Source: Candidatus Aminicenantota bacterium (GTDB lineage: Bacteria; Acidobacteriota; Aminicenantia; Aminicenantales; Aminicenantaceae). Taken from it: DNA of 34,624 nt. The stretch spans positions 1 through 34,624 of the forward strand of contig JAGLRY010000028.1 in the NCBI GenBank assembly GCA_023135995.1, in the 5' to 3' direction. Position numbers and translations under genes: made by a program. A model generated the notes under the pieces. The model saw only the letters and a list, made by a program, of their open reading frames with translations, was not told where the DNA came from and did no database searches. Of this stretch, positions 22,526 to 30,588 are shown in pieces (within the stretch, counting starts at the first letter, position 1; each line of letters opens with the position of its first letter).

Positions 22526-22780
22526 ATGATGTCAATAAGATTGATGAGACTGGGCGCAAAGAAACGGCCGTTCTACAGGATTATCGTGACCGATTCGAGA
22601 AAACCCAGAGAAAGCAAAGCTAAGGCTATCTTAGGTTATTACGATCCTCTCAAAGAGCCACCGGATATCAAGGTTGATATGGAAAAAGCAAACTACTGGC
22701 TAGAAAGAGGTGCACAAGCTTCCAAAACAGTTCAATCTCTTTTGAATAAAGTTTTGGAGAAAGAGAAACTTTCCAATTAA
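22526..22780 (+). CDS. rpsP: 30S ribosomal protein S16
   Basis: An 84-residue S16. The N-terminus SIRLMRLGAKKRPFYRIIVTDSRKPRESKA is diagnostic, followed by LGYYDPLKEP and the C-terminal WLERGAQASKTVQSLL. Two adjacent ATG codons (22526 and 22529) can start it; the second gives the usual M-S-I-R-L. First gene of the rpsP-khpA-rimM-trmD-rplS-rnhB run, a classic bacterial arrangement. The Shine-Dalgarno AAGGA is rather far upstream (14-17 nt). Confidence 0.97.
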   Translation: MMSIRLMRLGAKKRPFYRIIVTDSRKPRESKAKAILGYYDPLKEPPDIKVDMEKANYWLERGAQASKTVQSLLNKVLEKEKLSN

Positions 22781-22801
22781 CAAAACATTAAGGAGGTTAC
22801 A

Positions 22802-23038
22802 GTGAAAGAACTCGTTGAGATGATTGCCAAAGCATTAGTTGACAATCCGGACAAAGTACAGGTCTCCCAGTTGGAGGGGGAACAGACATCGATCTTGGAA
22901 CTCAAAGTTGCTCAAGAAGATTTAGGTAAAGTGATCGGCAAACAGGGAAGAACTGCACGCGCCATCAGAGTGATTCTTGGTGCCGCTGGGATGAAGCTGA
23001 AAAGGAGATTTAATCTCGAGATCATTGAAAAAAACTAA
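22802..23038 (+). CDS. khpA: KH-domain RNA-binding protein KhpA (YlqC)
   Basis: A 78-residue single KH domain. The RNA-binding loop GKQGRTARAIR follows DLGKVIGK, and the N-terminus ELVEMIAKALVDNPDKVQVSQLEGE is typical of KhpA, which in Gram-positive bacteria pairs with KhpB/Jag and affects cell division and sRNA/mRNA binding. The GTG start has a strong AAGGAGG 5 nt upstream (22790-22796). It sits between rpsP and rimM, its usual position. The stop codon overlaps the start region of rimM. Confidence 0.95.
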   Translation: MKELVEMIAKALVDNPDKVQVSQLEGEQTSILELKVAQEDLGKVIGKQGRTARAIRVILGAAGMKLKRRFNLEIIEKN

Positions 23039-23548
23039 TTTGATTCGTATTGGAAAGCTACTAAGGAGTCAGGGCAAAAAAGGCGAGCTGAGATTTAAGC
23101 TCTATTCTGAAGAGATCAAAACGCCTTTTTTTTTTCAAGGGTATACCTTAACAGACAGGGGGTTCTGGAAGAATTACAGGTTGAATCTTTTCGTCCTTAC
23201 AAGAATTTTTACATCTTAAAATTCAAGGGGATTCACACTATCGCCCAAGCTAGAGAGCTCGTGGGGCAAGAGTGTATGCTTCCGGAGGAAGATCTCTCCC
23301 GTCTAGAAGAAGATAAGTATTATCTTTTTCAGATCGTTGGATCTTCTGTCGTTACCGAGAACGGTGAGAGAGTTGGATCTGTCAAAGATGTGTTGTTCAT
23401 CAAGGATAATGACCTTCTCGTCATCGAAAGGGGAGGAACAGAGATCTTGATTCCCTTCACCGATGCCATCTGTGCCGCCGTCAATCTGGAGGCGCGCGAG
23501 ATTGTTATCAGGCCTCCGGAAGGACTTTTAGACTTAAATGAGATTTGA
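23025..23548 (+). pseudogene. rimM: Ribosome maturation factor RimM, frameshifted at a T10 run
   Basis: RimM binds S19 and helps assemble the 30S head. The reading frame is split. The first part (23025-23135) reads IRIGKLLRSQGKKGELRFKLYSEEIKTP, then enters ten T bases (23126-23135), after which that frame ends early at 23219. The following frame continues the protein: SRVYLNRQGVLEELQVESFRPYKNFYILKFKGIHTIAQARELVGQE, then LEEDKYYLFQIVGSSVVTENGERVGSVKDVL (PRC barrel), ending LDLNEI. One extra T (11) restores a single frame of about 169-174 residues, the normal RimM length. Both halves look conserved, so this is a recent change, a sequencing error, or slippage. The start is TTG 23025 or 23040; neither has a good ribosome site. 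Confidence 0.85.
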
Positions 23549-24293
23549 TATAATTACCATCTTTCCCTGCATGTTTGACAGCATGTTATCCGCTGGAGTA
23601 TTGGGGAAAGCCTTAGAGAAAGGTTTGATCGAAGTCAAAGTGCATGATTTAAGAGACTTCACTTCGGACAGGCACAGACAAGTGGATGACCGCCCGTTCG
23701 GAGGCAAACCAGGGATGGTTTTGAAGCCCGAGCCGATTTTTGCGGCCGTAGAAAAGGTCAGGATTGACTTGAATGCTTCGGTTTGTCTGCTTTCACCTCA
23801 AGGCAGAAAATTTGATTTTCGAGTTGCGGAGGAATTGGCGAGGCTCTCACAGATCATTCTTATCTGTGGTCGTTATGAAGGAGTCGATGAAAGAGTGAAC
23901 GAACATCTGGCAACAGACGAAATTTCCATCGGCGACTATGTGTTGACAGGAGGAGAGCCTGCAGCCCTTGTGATCATCGATGCTATCTCTCGCCTATTAC
24001 CCGATGTCGTTGGAAAGATGGAGTCTGTCAAGCAGGATTCTTTTTTTGAAGGCCTCTTCGACTATCCCCAGTTTACCAGGCCTCGTGATTTTAGGGGAAT
24101 GAGAGTTCCGGAAGTTCTTTTTTCGGGAGATCACAAAAATATAGCCCAGTGGCGAAGGAAAAAATCCCTCGAGAAAACAGCCAAGTTTCGGATGGATCTG
24201 CTCAAGGAAGAGGGAAAGTTGTCTCCTGAGGATTTACGGATACTGGATGAAATACAAAGAGAAAAGGAAGGAAAAAAAGATGAACCTGATTGA
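23538..24293 (+). CDS. trmD: tRNA (guanine-N1)-methyltransferase TrmD
   Basis: A 251-residue SPOUT methyltransferase that makes m1G37 in tRNA with S-adenosylmethionine. Seen: MRFDIITIFPCMFDSMLSAGVLGKAL, the HDLRDFTSDRHRQVDDRPFGGKPGMVLKPEPI block, the trefoil-knot region ICGRYEGVDERVNEHLATDEISIGDYVLTGGEPAAL, and the C-terminal domain with YPQFTRPRDFRGMRVPEVLFSGDHKNIAQWR. Length is standard. The start overlaps the rimM stop by 11 nt and its 3' end overlaps rplS by 14 nt, so the operon is highly compact. Confidence 0.98.
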   Translation: MRFDIITIFPCMFDSMLSAGVLGKALEKGLIEVKVHDLRDFTSDRHRQVDDRPFGGKPGMVLKPEPIFAAVEKVRIDLNASVCLLSPQGRKFDFRVAEELARLSQIILICGRYEGVDERVNEHLATDEISIGDYVLTGGEPAALVIIDAISRLLPDVVGKMESVKQDSFFEGLFDYPQFTRPRDFRGMRVPEVLFSGDHKNIAQWRRKKSLEKTAKFRMDLLKEEGKLSPEDLRILDEIQREKEGKKDEPD

Positions 24294-24621
24294 TTTGGTT
24301 GAGCAAAAACAAATAAAAGAGGACGTGGGTTCTTTCAACGTCGGAGATGCTGTTAAAGTCCATGTTGTTATCCGAGAGGGCGGAAAAGAAAGGATTCAAG
24401 TTTTTCGTGGCGATGTCATCAGCAAAAAGGGATCGGGTCCGAGTGCCACGTTCACTGTGCGAAAAATATCCTTTGGAATAGGTGTAGAGAGAATATTTCC
24501 ACTCCATTCCAAAATGATCAAAAACATCGAAACTGTCCGAAAGGGAAAGGTCAGAAGAGCTAAATTGTACTATCTTCGGAAGTTAAGAGGCAAAGCGGCA
24601 AGAATAAAGGAAGCACGATAA
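24280..24621 (+). CDS. rplS: 50S ribosomal protein L19
   Basis: A 113-residue L19, a large-subunit protein at the 30S interface. The sequence MNLIDLVEQKQIKEDVGSFNVGDAVKVHVVIREGGKERIQVFRGDVI is characteristic, followed by FTVRKISFGIGVERIFPLHSKMIKNIETVRKGKVRRAKLYYLR and a C-terminal tail RGKAARIKE. I start at ATG 24280, which has AAGGAAGG upstream and fits the family; an in-frame upstream ATG at 24247 adds 11 charged residues that belong to the trmD frame overlap. Confidence 0.97.
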   Translation: MNLIDLVEQKQIKEDVGSFNVGDAVKVHVVIREGGKERIQVFRGDVISKKGSGPSATFTVRKISFGIGVERIFPLHSKMIKNIETVRKGKVRRAKLYYLRKLRGKAARIKEAR

Positions 24622-24646
24622 GGGCAGTTGTTCTTAGGTTGGAGAG

Positions 24647-25267
24647 GTGCCGGATTTCCAGTTCGAAAAGGAAATTGCCAGCCAGGGCTACCGGTCCATT
24701 GCAGGTTTGGATGAAGCAGGCCGGGGCGCACTGTTTGGACCTGTTGTTGCCGCGTCGGTCATATTCCCTGCATCCTGGATAAACGAAAAAAAAAGGGGTT
24801 GGTTGGAAGAAATTGATGATTCCAAGCGTATTTCTCCGACTAAAAGGGAGATACTGGCGAGGTTAATTCTTATCCACTCTGATGCAATTGGTATTGGGAT
24901 GGCTTCCAGTGCTGAGATCGATGAAAAGAATATTCATTGGGCTTCTTTTGAGGCGATGAAGAGAGCCTTCATGAGCATGCCGATAGTCCCGGATTTTCTT
25001 TTAGTTGACGGATTTAGGCTTAATGATGTAAATTATCCCCAGATGGATTTACCCAAAGGAGATCAAAAAAGCATTTCCATTGCGGCCGCATCGATTATTG
25101 CTAAAGTTACCAGAGACAGGATAATGAAACGACTCGACCTCGTTTTTCAGGGTTATGCACTTTCTAAGAATAAAGGGTATGGAACTAGGGAGCATTATGA
25201 TGCGCTGCAAAAGCTGGGGCCGACAGCCTTACACAGGCATTCCTATAATCTCGAGGGCAAAAGATGA
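24647..25267 (+). CDS. rnhB: Ribonuclease HII
   Basis: A 206-residue RNase H of type 2, which removes ribonucleotides from DNA-RNA hybrids, including single misinserted ribonucleotides. The catalytic residues are visible: GLDEAGRGALFGPVVAASVIFP (D-E-A-G-R-G), DDSKRISPTKREILA, LLVDGF, and GDQKSISIAAASIIAKVTRDRIM. A typical C-terminus follows (NKGYGTREHYDALQKLGPTALHRHSY). The start is GTG 24647, preceded by GGAG at a short spacing. The common order rplS-rnhB is kept. The next gene's ATG overlaps its TGA by 4 nt. Confidence 0.97.
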   Translation: MPDFQFEKEIASQGYRSIAGLDEAGRGALFGPVVAASVIFPASWINEKKRGWLEEIDDSKRISPTKREILARLILIHSDAIGIGMASSAEIDEKNIHWASFEAMKRAFMSMPIVPDFLLVDGFRLNDVNYPQMDLPKGDQKSISIAAASIIAKVTRDRIMKRLDLVFQGYALSKNKGYGTREHYDALQKLGPTALHRHSYNLEGKR

Positions 25268-27378
25268 GTCCGAAATCAGATAGAGCCAAGATCGAGTCCA
25301 CCGCGGAAAAACACATCAAAAAAGGCAGACTGGATGAGGCTATTGCCGAGTACAGAAAACTGCTGTCTGGTGATGACCAGGATATCTCCATTCGCAATAT
25401 TCTCGGTGACTTACACATCAAAGCCGACAACAAGATAAAAGCTGTTGAAGAGTTCCAGAGGATCGCTGATTTTTATGAGAATAAAGGGCTCTATTCTAAA
25501 GCTATAGCCATTTACAAAAGGATCAAAAGGCTCGTCCCCGACAATATGGATTCCTCCAAGAGATTGGCTGAACTCTACCGGGATCAAGGATTTTCCTCTG
25601 AAGCCAAAACAGAGTACATGAATCTTGCTCAGAATCTATCCAAGGCCAAAAAAACCAAAGAAGCCATCGGTATATACGAAAGCCTCCTCAAGTTGGATAA
25701 AGATGACATCAATTCACGGCTGACACTTGCAGATCTCTACACAGATGAAAAAATGATCGATCAAGCGCTCGAAGAGCTCAATAAAGTGGCTGAATTCAAA
25801 ATGCGGAAGAACCAACTCAAAGAAGCCGGAGAGATCCTCAACCGTGCCAAAGAGCTTAAAGAAGACCATTCTCGTACCATCACTAATCTCATAGATCTTT
25901 ACAAAAGAGATAACAAGAAGAAGGAAGCGCTGGACCTCGTTGAGGAAATTCTTCAAAAAGACAAAGAGAATCTCAAGGCTATGTATATTTTGGGGAATCT
26001 TCATTTCGAGGACAAAAGCCTTAAAGAGGCCGGAGAGATCTTTTCCCGAATAATTTCCATCAGGCCCAAGGAAGTCGAGGCGAGGGTCAAGCTCGGAAGG
26101 ATCTATATCCAGAAGAGCGAATTAGACCAAGCTTTTGAACAGTATGCGCCTCTTGTCGACACGCTCATCAGAAAACAAAAGAGTGACAAAGCCATTGGAC
26201 TTCTTGGCCTCATTCTGGCTACCCAAAAAGCTCATCTGCCCACACTGGAGAAATTGGCCTCTGTCTACAAATCCATGGACCAAAAGAAGAATTTTGAGCT
26301 GGCCTGTAAGGTCATGCTGGAAGAGTACCGGAAAAACAACCTGAGAGAGAAGATGTTATCTGTTCTCGGTGAACTGCTCAGCACGTTTCCAGAAAATGAG
26401 GCGTATTATAACGAATCCAAACAGCTGAAGAAAGATCTGGGGATCTTGGAGGAAGCGGGAGAAGAGGAGGAAACTTCGATCCAGGTGGAAGAGGCGAAGA
26501 ACATCGTCGACTCTACTCTGGCAAAGGCTGAATTATACGTCGATCAAGGGTTGATCCGGAACGCAAGACGGCTCTTAGAAAATTTGAGGATCAAGTTTCC
26601 CGATGATATGCGAATCGCCCAAAAGATCGATTCTTTAAAGATCATTGCCGGTGATATTAAAGTGGATGAGATTTCAGACAGAGTGGATAAGGTCACAAAA
26701 AGGGAGACCCAGATATTCCCGACAGTCGGTGAAATTTCCAAAGATAGAAAGTCATTTCTTGATGAGGCGGTTGGAGAAGAAAAACTCACTTCGGCAGATA
26801 TCTTTGCGGAAACAGACATCGTCCCCATTGTCTCCGAAGAGTTAGGCGAAAGAAATTATTATGATCTCTCTGAACGGATCGCCAAGGAATTGGATGCCAT
26901 AAAGGCCGCCTATAACAATCAGATCAAAGGTGACACCACGATCGTCGAAAAGGCCCTGAGCGATATCATCGCGGAATTCCGCAAGGCCCTGGATGAGAAA
27001 GTGGAAAAAGAGGATTATGAGAGCCATTACAACCTGGGCATTGCTTTCTTGGAGCAGGAGCTGTTTGATGAGGCCATTGAAGAGTGCAAACTCGCAGCCG
27101 AAGATAAAAGCCTGGAAGTCGAGTGCTACAGTGTCATCAGCTTTTGTTACAGGCAGAAAAAGGAATACAAAGAGGCCATGAAATGGATCGACAAAGCCCA
27201 AGGTGTATCGGAGAAGGATACAAACCAAGATTTTGCGCTCCAATATGAACTCGCTTCCCTGTATGAAGATATGAAGGATCCGAAAAAAGCGTTAAGGATC
27301 TACGACGAAGTCAACAAATGGAATCCGGAATACCGCGATGTCGCAGAAAGAATAAAGTCCCTCCAGAATAAAAAATAG
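25264..27378 (+). CDS. Long TPR-repeat cytoplasmic protein
   Basis: A 704-residue protein made largely of TPR or TPR-like helix pairs, recognisable from repeats such as GRLDEAIAEYRKLLS, GLYSKAIAIYKRIKRLVPDN, KEAIGIYESLLKLDKDD and, near the C-terminus, ELFDEAIEECKLAAEDK and KEYKEAMKWIDKAQG. The middle (about 480-570) is less regular and acidic. It has no signal peptide or membrane helix, so it is probably a cytoplasmic scaffold. Its ATG overlaps the rnhB stop and it ends the translation operon. It might be co-regulated with the sigma-54 activator that follows 130 nt later, but I cannot infer a partner or function. Confidence 0.85.
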   Translation: MSPKSDRAKIESTAEKHIKKGRLDEAIAEYRKLLSGDDQDISIRNILGDLHIKADNKIKAVEEFQRIADFYENKGLYSKAIAIYKRIKRLVPDNMDSSKRLAELYRDQGFSSEAKTEYMNLAQNLSKAKKTKEAIGIYESLLKLDKDDINSRLTLADLYTDEKMIDQALEELNKVAEFKMRKNQLKEAGEILNRAKELKEDHSRTITNLIDLYKRDNKKKEALDLVEEILQKDKENLKAMYILGNLHFEDKSLKEAGEIFSRIISIRPKEVEARVKLGRIYIQKSELDQAFEQYAPLVDTLIRKQKSDKAIGLLGLILATQKAHLPTLEKLASVYKSMDQKKNFELACKVMLEEYRKNNLREKMLSVLGELLSTFPENEAYYNESKQLKKDLGILEEAGEEEETSIQVEEAKNIVDSTLAKAELYVDQGLIRNARRLLENLRIKFPDDMRIAQKIDSLKIIAGDIKVDEISDRVDKVTKRETQIFPTVGEISKDRKSFLDEAVGEEKLTSADIFAETDIVPIVSEELGERNYYDLSERIAKELDAIKAAYNNQIKGDTTIVEKALSDIIAEFRKALDEKVEKEDYESHYNLGIAFLEQELFDEAIEECKLAAEDKSLEVECYSVISFCYRQKKEYKEAMKWIDKAQGVSEKDTNQDFALQYELASLYEDMKDPKKALRIYDEVNKWNPEYRDVAERIKSLQNKK

Positions 27379-27380
27379 GC

Positions 27381-27396
27381 TTTTCCCATCACACAA
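27381..27396 (+). repeat. Short fragment of the intergenic repeat
   Basis: TTTTCCCATCACACAA matches 22-38 (TTTTCTCCATCACACAA) except for one missing T. The rest of the unit is not recognisable in this 129-nt gap. It may be a decayed copy. Confidence 0.3.
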
Positions 27397-27507
27397 ATGT
27401 TAAGCGCCTCGTTTTCTGCACGCCCTCAAAACTCTTTCTAAAAATCTATCAAATCGTGCACCGTGAGAATATGCACTGAGGGGATTCGTTATCTGTATTG
27501 AGCCAGC

Positions 27508-28950
27508 TTGGCATTGTTTAAAAATTCCGGCGAGGTGATACTGTTGCGAACTCCTCCATTCCTCCTAAAAGTTATGGATTTGATCAAGGAAGTGATCCCA
27601 TCGGAGCGGGTGGTGCTTCATATCAATAATGAGAGGCATCAGACGATTGTCCGAAGCTCAGAAAACAAAACTGACCGCCTGACTGAGGAATTCTGCTCAT
27701 GGGTGATCCAACAGGTGTTGGATAGCCAATGCCCTCTCGTTTTTAATTCTCAAGACCCAGAGCACACTCTCCCAACCGGCGGGATGCTCTGGAGAAAAAA
27801 CAACCAAAACATACTCTGTGTTCCCCTTGTAGATCTGGATCATCCTTTGGGGGCGCTGTGTGTTATTCGGTACTCTGGTTCTGGCCCTTACACGGACAAG
27901 AACCTGGACCTCTTGGCTGAGTTGGCAAAACCCATAAAGTATATTTTGCGGAATTATTTAAATAAAAATGGAGAATTGGATTCCCCCTCCATTTTTAACC
28001 ATGTAGCTCTTATTGGACGGAGCGAGCGTTTTGTAAATGTGCTGCGGATGATCGACAAGGTGAAAAACACAGATGTTTCCGTTTTTATCTGGGGCGAAAG
28101 CGGAACGGGGAAAGAATTGATCGCCCGCAAAATCCATGAGGAGGGGCGAACACGGGAGGGGAGATTTGTCGCCGTCAACTGCGGTGCGATCCCCGATTTT
28201 TTGATGGAGAGCGAGTTGTTTGGCCACGTTAAGGGAGCCTTTACTGGCGCACTGAGGGATAAGCCGGGCCTTATCGAGGATGCTCACGAAGGAACCTTTT
28301 TTCTGGATGAGATTGGAGATTTGTCTCCCCCTCTTCAGTCCAAACTGCTCAGGTTATTGCAAGAAAAGGAATTCCGGAGAGTTGGAGACAATCGTATCCG
28401 AAGAGTGGATGTGCGCTTTATCAGTGCAACAAACAAAAAAATTGAGAGGGAAGTGGCCCGAGGTCGTTTCCGGGAAGACCTTTATTATCGCTTGAAAATA
28501 TTCACTGTAGAGATTCCTCCTCTTCGCGAAAGAAGGGAAGATATCCTTTTTCTGCTGAATCACTTCATTGGAAAATACTGCCAACGGATGAGGCGTGAAA
28601 GAGTGTATTTATCCCCGCGGAGCCTCGAGCTTTTGATGAATTATTCTTGGCCTGGAAATGTCAGGGAACTTCAGAATGAGATCCAGAGGTGTCTTGTCCT
28701 CTGCGGAGATGATTGTCTGATCAAAGAGGAGCATCTCTCTTCGAGGATCAATCTTCGGCAGGAAATTCATAATCCCTCCTCATATGATTATTTTCGTGCT
28801 AAAGCGGATTTTGAGAAAAGGTTTTTGAATCAGGCTCTATCTCAATTCCAGTACAATAGAGCAAAGACAGCGGCTCAGATCGGTTTGAGCAGACAGGGAC
28901 TCTTTAAATTGATCAAAAAACACAACATCCCTATTCCTGAGCGTAAGTAA
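27508..28950 (+). CDS. Sigma-54 dependent transcriptional activator with N-terminal GAF-like domain
   Basis: A 480-residue enhancer-binding protein. The N-terminal about 160 residues resemble a GAF domain (LLKVMDLIKEVIPSERVVLHI and ILCVPLVDLDHPLGALCVIRYSG) rather than a response-regulator receiver. The central AAA+ domain has GESGTGKELIARKIH (Walker A), GHVKGAFTGALRD (the sigma-54-contacting GAFTGA loop), GTFFLDEIGDLSPPLQSKLLRLLQ (Walker B), and FREDLYYRLKIFTVEIPPLRERREDI. The C-terminus is a Fis-type HTH (NRAKTAAQIGLSRQGLFKLIKKHNI). It should open sigma-54 promoters in response to a small ligand. The start is uncertain: TTG 27508, TTG 27514 or GTG 27535. I see no sigma-54 promoter beside it. 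Confidence 0.92.
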   Translation: MALFKNSGEVILLRTPPFLLKVMDLIKEVIPSERVVLHINNERHQTIVRSSENKTDRLTEEFCSWVIQQVLDSQCPLVFNSQDPEHTLPTGGMLWRKNNQNILCVPLVDLDHPLGALCVIRYSGSGPYTDKNLDLLAELAKPIKYILRNYLNKNGELDSPSIFNHVALIGRSERFVNVLRMIDKVKNTDVSVFIWGESGTGKELIARKIHEEGRTREGRFVAVNCGAIPDFLMESELFGHVKGAFTGALRDKPGLIEDAHEGTFFLDEIGDLSPPLQSKLLRLLQEKEFRRVGDNRIRRVDVRFISATNKKIEREVARGRFREDLYYRLKIFTVEIPPLRERREDILFLLNHFIGKYCQRMRRERVYLSPRSLELLMNYSWPGNVRELQNEIQRCLVLCGDDCLIKEEHLSSRINLRQEIHNPSSYDYFRAKADFEKRFLNQALSQFQYNRAKTAAQIGLSRQGLFKLIKKHNIPIPERK

Positions 28951-29022
28951 GGTGATGGATGTGTAGTGGTCGGATCGGGCCGCTCAAAAAGCGAATAATA
29001 TAGAATCAGTCTGCGAGATACC

Positions 29023-29051
29023 TTGCGAATTTCTGTGGATTCTGCTAAATT
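29023..29051 (+). promoter_or_regulatory. Promoter, start-codon-proximal
   Basis: TTGCGA (29023-29028), a 17-nt spacer and TAAATT (29046-29051), with 8 nt (TTTGACAA) to the ATG at 29060. Same geometry as at 2022, 6366 and 17473. Confidence 0.45.
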
Positions 29052-29059
29052 TTTGACAA

Positions 29060-29329
29060 ATGAACAAAGAGAAATCGAGAGTGTTTCGCATGAGTTGTCC
29101 GGTGTGTCGGTCTGTTCTATGGATCGATCCAGTGAGTCAAGAAGTCGCGAAATCTGAAAAAGCGCAAAAAAAGAAGGGTACTCTGGATGAACTGCTAGAG
29201 AAAGAAAAGAAGAGAAAGAGTGAATTCGATCGCAAGTTTGAAGCGACGGCAGAACTGGAGAGAGAGAAGAAGAAAAAAGCACAGGAAAAGTTTGCGGAGG
29301 TTTTAACCAAGATAGGTTCTGATGAGTGA
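29060..29329 (+). CDS. Small charged protein with a CPxC motif
   Basis: An 89-residue protein of unknown function. The N-terminal third has MSCPVCRSVLWIDPVSQEV, with a single C-P-x-C pair that could bind zinc as half a site (perhaps by dimerisation). The remainder (about 33-85) is a highly charged Lys/Glu helix likely to form a coiled coil. The start is ATG 29060, supported by a promoter 8 nt upstream; ATG 29090 (at MSCPVC) is an alternative. It precedes a glycosyltransferase gene by about 50 nt. Confidence 0.6.
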   Translation: MNKEKSRVFRMSCPVCRSVLWIDPVSQEVAKSEKAQKKKGTLDELLEKEKKRKSEFDRKFEATAELEREKKKKAQEKFAEVLTKIGSDE

Positions 29330-29379
29330 ATGCCCCTGCGTTTCGTTTCATGCGATGAGCCCCATTGACTGTAGAGAAT

Positions 29380-30504
29380 ATGGAGAGAGGATTGAACCTA
29401 TTCCAAATTGATGCAGGAAAAGAATGGAGAGGAGGTCAAAGACAGTCTCTCTTTCTGGCAAAAGAACTCCAAAAAAATTCCTATCCCTTCAAATTCTATG
29501 TCCAACCCGGGAGTCCTCTTCACACAGAAGCCCTTGAAGTCGACCTGCCTGTCATTCCTCTGAAAATGAGGAGCGAGACGGATGCTTTGGCCATTTTGCG
29601 TTTGGCCAGTGAGATGAAGCGTCATAGATGTCAATTGGTTCATTGTCATGATGCCCATTCTGTGGCTGTGGGTTCAGCGGCAGCCTCCCTGGCCAAAGTT
29701 CCTCTGCGTGTGATCTCACGGAATGTGGATTTCCCGATCAAAAAAAATTTCCTGTCGCAGCTCAAGTACACCAAGAACATCGATGTGATCATCGCTGTAT
29801 CCCAGGGGATTAAAAAAGTATTGGTCGATGGGGGGATCGATCCCGCTCTCATCAAAGTCATACCAGACGGCATCGATTATTCCCCCTTTGATGAAGCGGC
29901 GGCCAGTGATTATCTGCATCGGGAGCTTAACTTCGGACGCGACGATTTTCTCGTGGGGATCGTTGCTCATCTGGCAGATCACAAGGGACACAAATATTTG
30001 ATCAGGGCAACGGAAATTCTCAAGGCAAAGGCGCCCCAGATCAGAGTGATTATTGTGGGTGAGGGTCCGCTGCGGATGGAGCTTGACAAGCTGGTGAAAC
30101 AAACCCATGTGGAAGACATGGTTTTTTTTCTGGGATTTCGGGAAGATGTCCCCCAAATATTAGCGTCTCTGGATCTATTTGTGCTTTCCTCCTATCTTGA
30201 AGGTATGGGGAGCAGCATTCTGGATGCCATGGCGAGCCGGCTCCCAGTGGTGGCCACCCGAACCGGAGGTATCCCTGAAGTCGTCGTGAATGGTGAGACC
30301 GGTCTGCTCGTGCCCCCAAAGAGCCCTGCCGCCCTCGCTAAAGCAATCCTGAGGATCTATGGAGACAGAGAATTGGGAAGACGTCTTGGCCAAAAAGGGT
30401 ACGAGGTTGTCCATCAAAAGTTTTCAGCCGAAGCCATGGCCGCCAAGGTGATCCTAGAGTATGAACGCATCGCCCAGAAACAGAACATCAAACTGACAAC
30501 CTGA
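29380..30504 (+). CDS. GT4-family glycosyltransferase
   Basis: About 370 residues with a GT-B fold. Seen: NLFQIDAGKEWRGGQRQSLFLAKEL (acceptor loop), LVHCHDAHSVAVGSAAASLAKVP, VIPDGIDYSPFDEA, LVGIVAHLADHKGHKYLI, VFFLGFREDVPQILASLDLFVLSSYLEGMGSSILDAMASRLP (donor motif region) and VVATRTGGIPEVVVNGETGLLVPPKSP. The start may be ATG 29380 or TTG 29392, which sits behind GGAGAG and gives the more usual M-N-L-F-Q. It is separate from the main cluster but adjacent to another, membrane-type glycosyltransferase, so both may act on one glycolipid or surface glycan. Confidence 0.9.
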   Translation: MERGLNLFQIDAGKEWRGGQRQSLFLAKELQKNSYPFKFYVQPGSPLHTEALEVDLPVIPLKMRSETDALAILRLASEMKRHRCQLVHCHDAHSVAVGSAAASLAKVPLRVISRNVDFPIKKNFLSQLKYTKNIDVIIAVSQGIKKVLVDGGIDPALIKVIPDGIDYSPFDEAAASDYLHRELNFGRDDFLVGIVAHLADHKGHKYLIRATEILKAKAPQIRVIIVGEGPLRMELDKLVKQTHVEDMVFFLGFREDVPQILASLDLFVLSSYLEGMGSSILDAMASRLPVVATRTGGIPEVVVNGETGLLVPPKSPAALAKAILRIYGDRELGRRLGQKGYEVVHQKFSAEAMAAKVILEYERIAQKQNIKLTT

Positions 30505-30566
30505 ATTCATAAAAAATGCCGATGCGAATGATAACGGACACAACTCAAAGATCTTCCCTTCAGAGG

Positions 30567-30579
30567 CAGACAATGTCTG
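30567..30579. promoter_or_regulatory. 13-bp palindrome before the GT87-like gene
   Basis: CAGACA-A-TGTCTG, a perfect inverted repeat, ends 9 nt before ATG 30589. It is a candidate operator or hairpin covering the ribosome site. No clear promoter or Shine-Dalgarno sequence accompanies it. Confidence 0.3.
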
Positions 30580-30588
30580 TATTTCGGT

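Noticed and set aside
23261..23548. A separate gene starting at the GTG at 23261
   Set aside because: The same frame carries RimM sequence well before 23261 (back to the T run), so this is the 3' part of rimM and not an independent PRC-barrel protein.
27440..27475. GTGCA...TGCAC inverted repeat after the TPR gene
   Set aside because: Only a 5-bp stem with an 11-nt loop and no T run; too weak for a terminator call.
27500..27535. Possible sigma-54 promoter (TTGGCATTGTTTAAA) at the start of the sigma-54 activator
   Set aside because: The GG and GC elements are not at the needed 10-nt spacing, and it overlaps the likely start codon.
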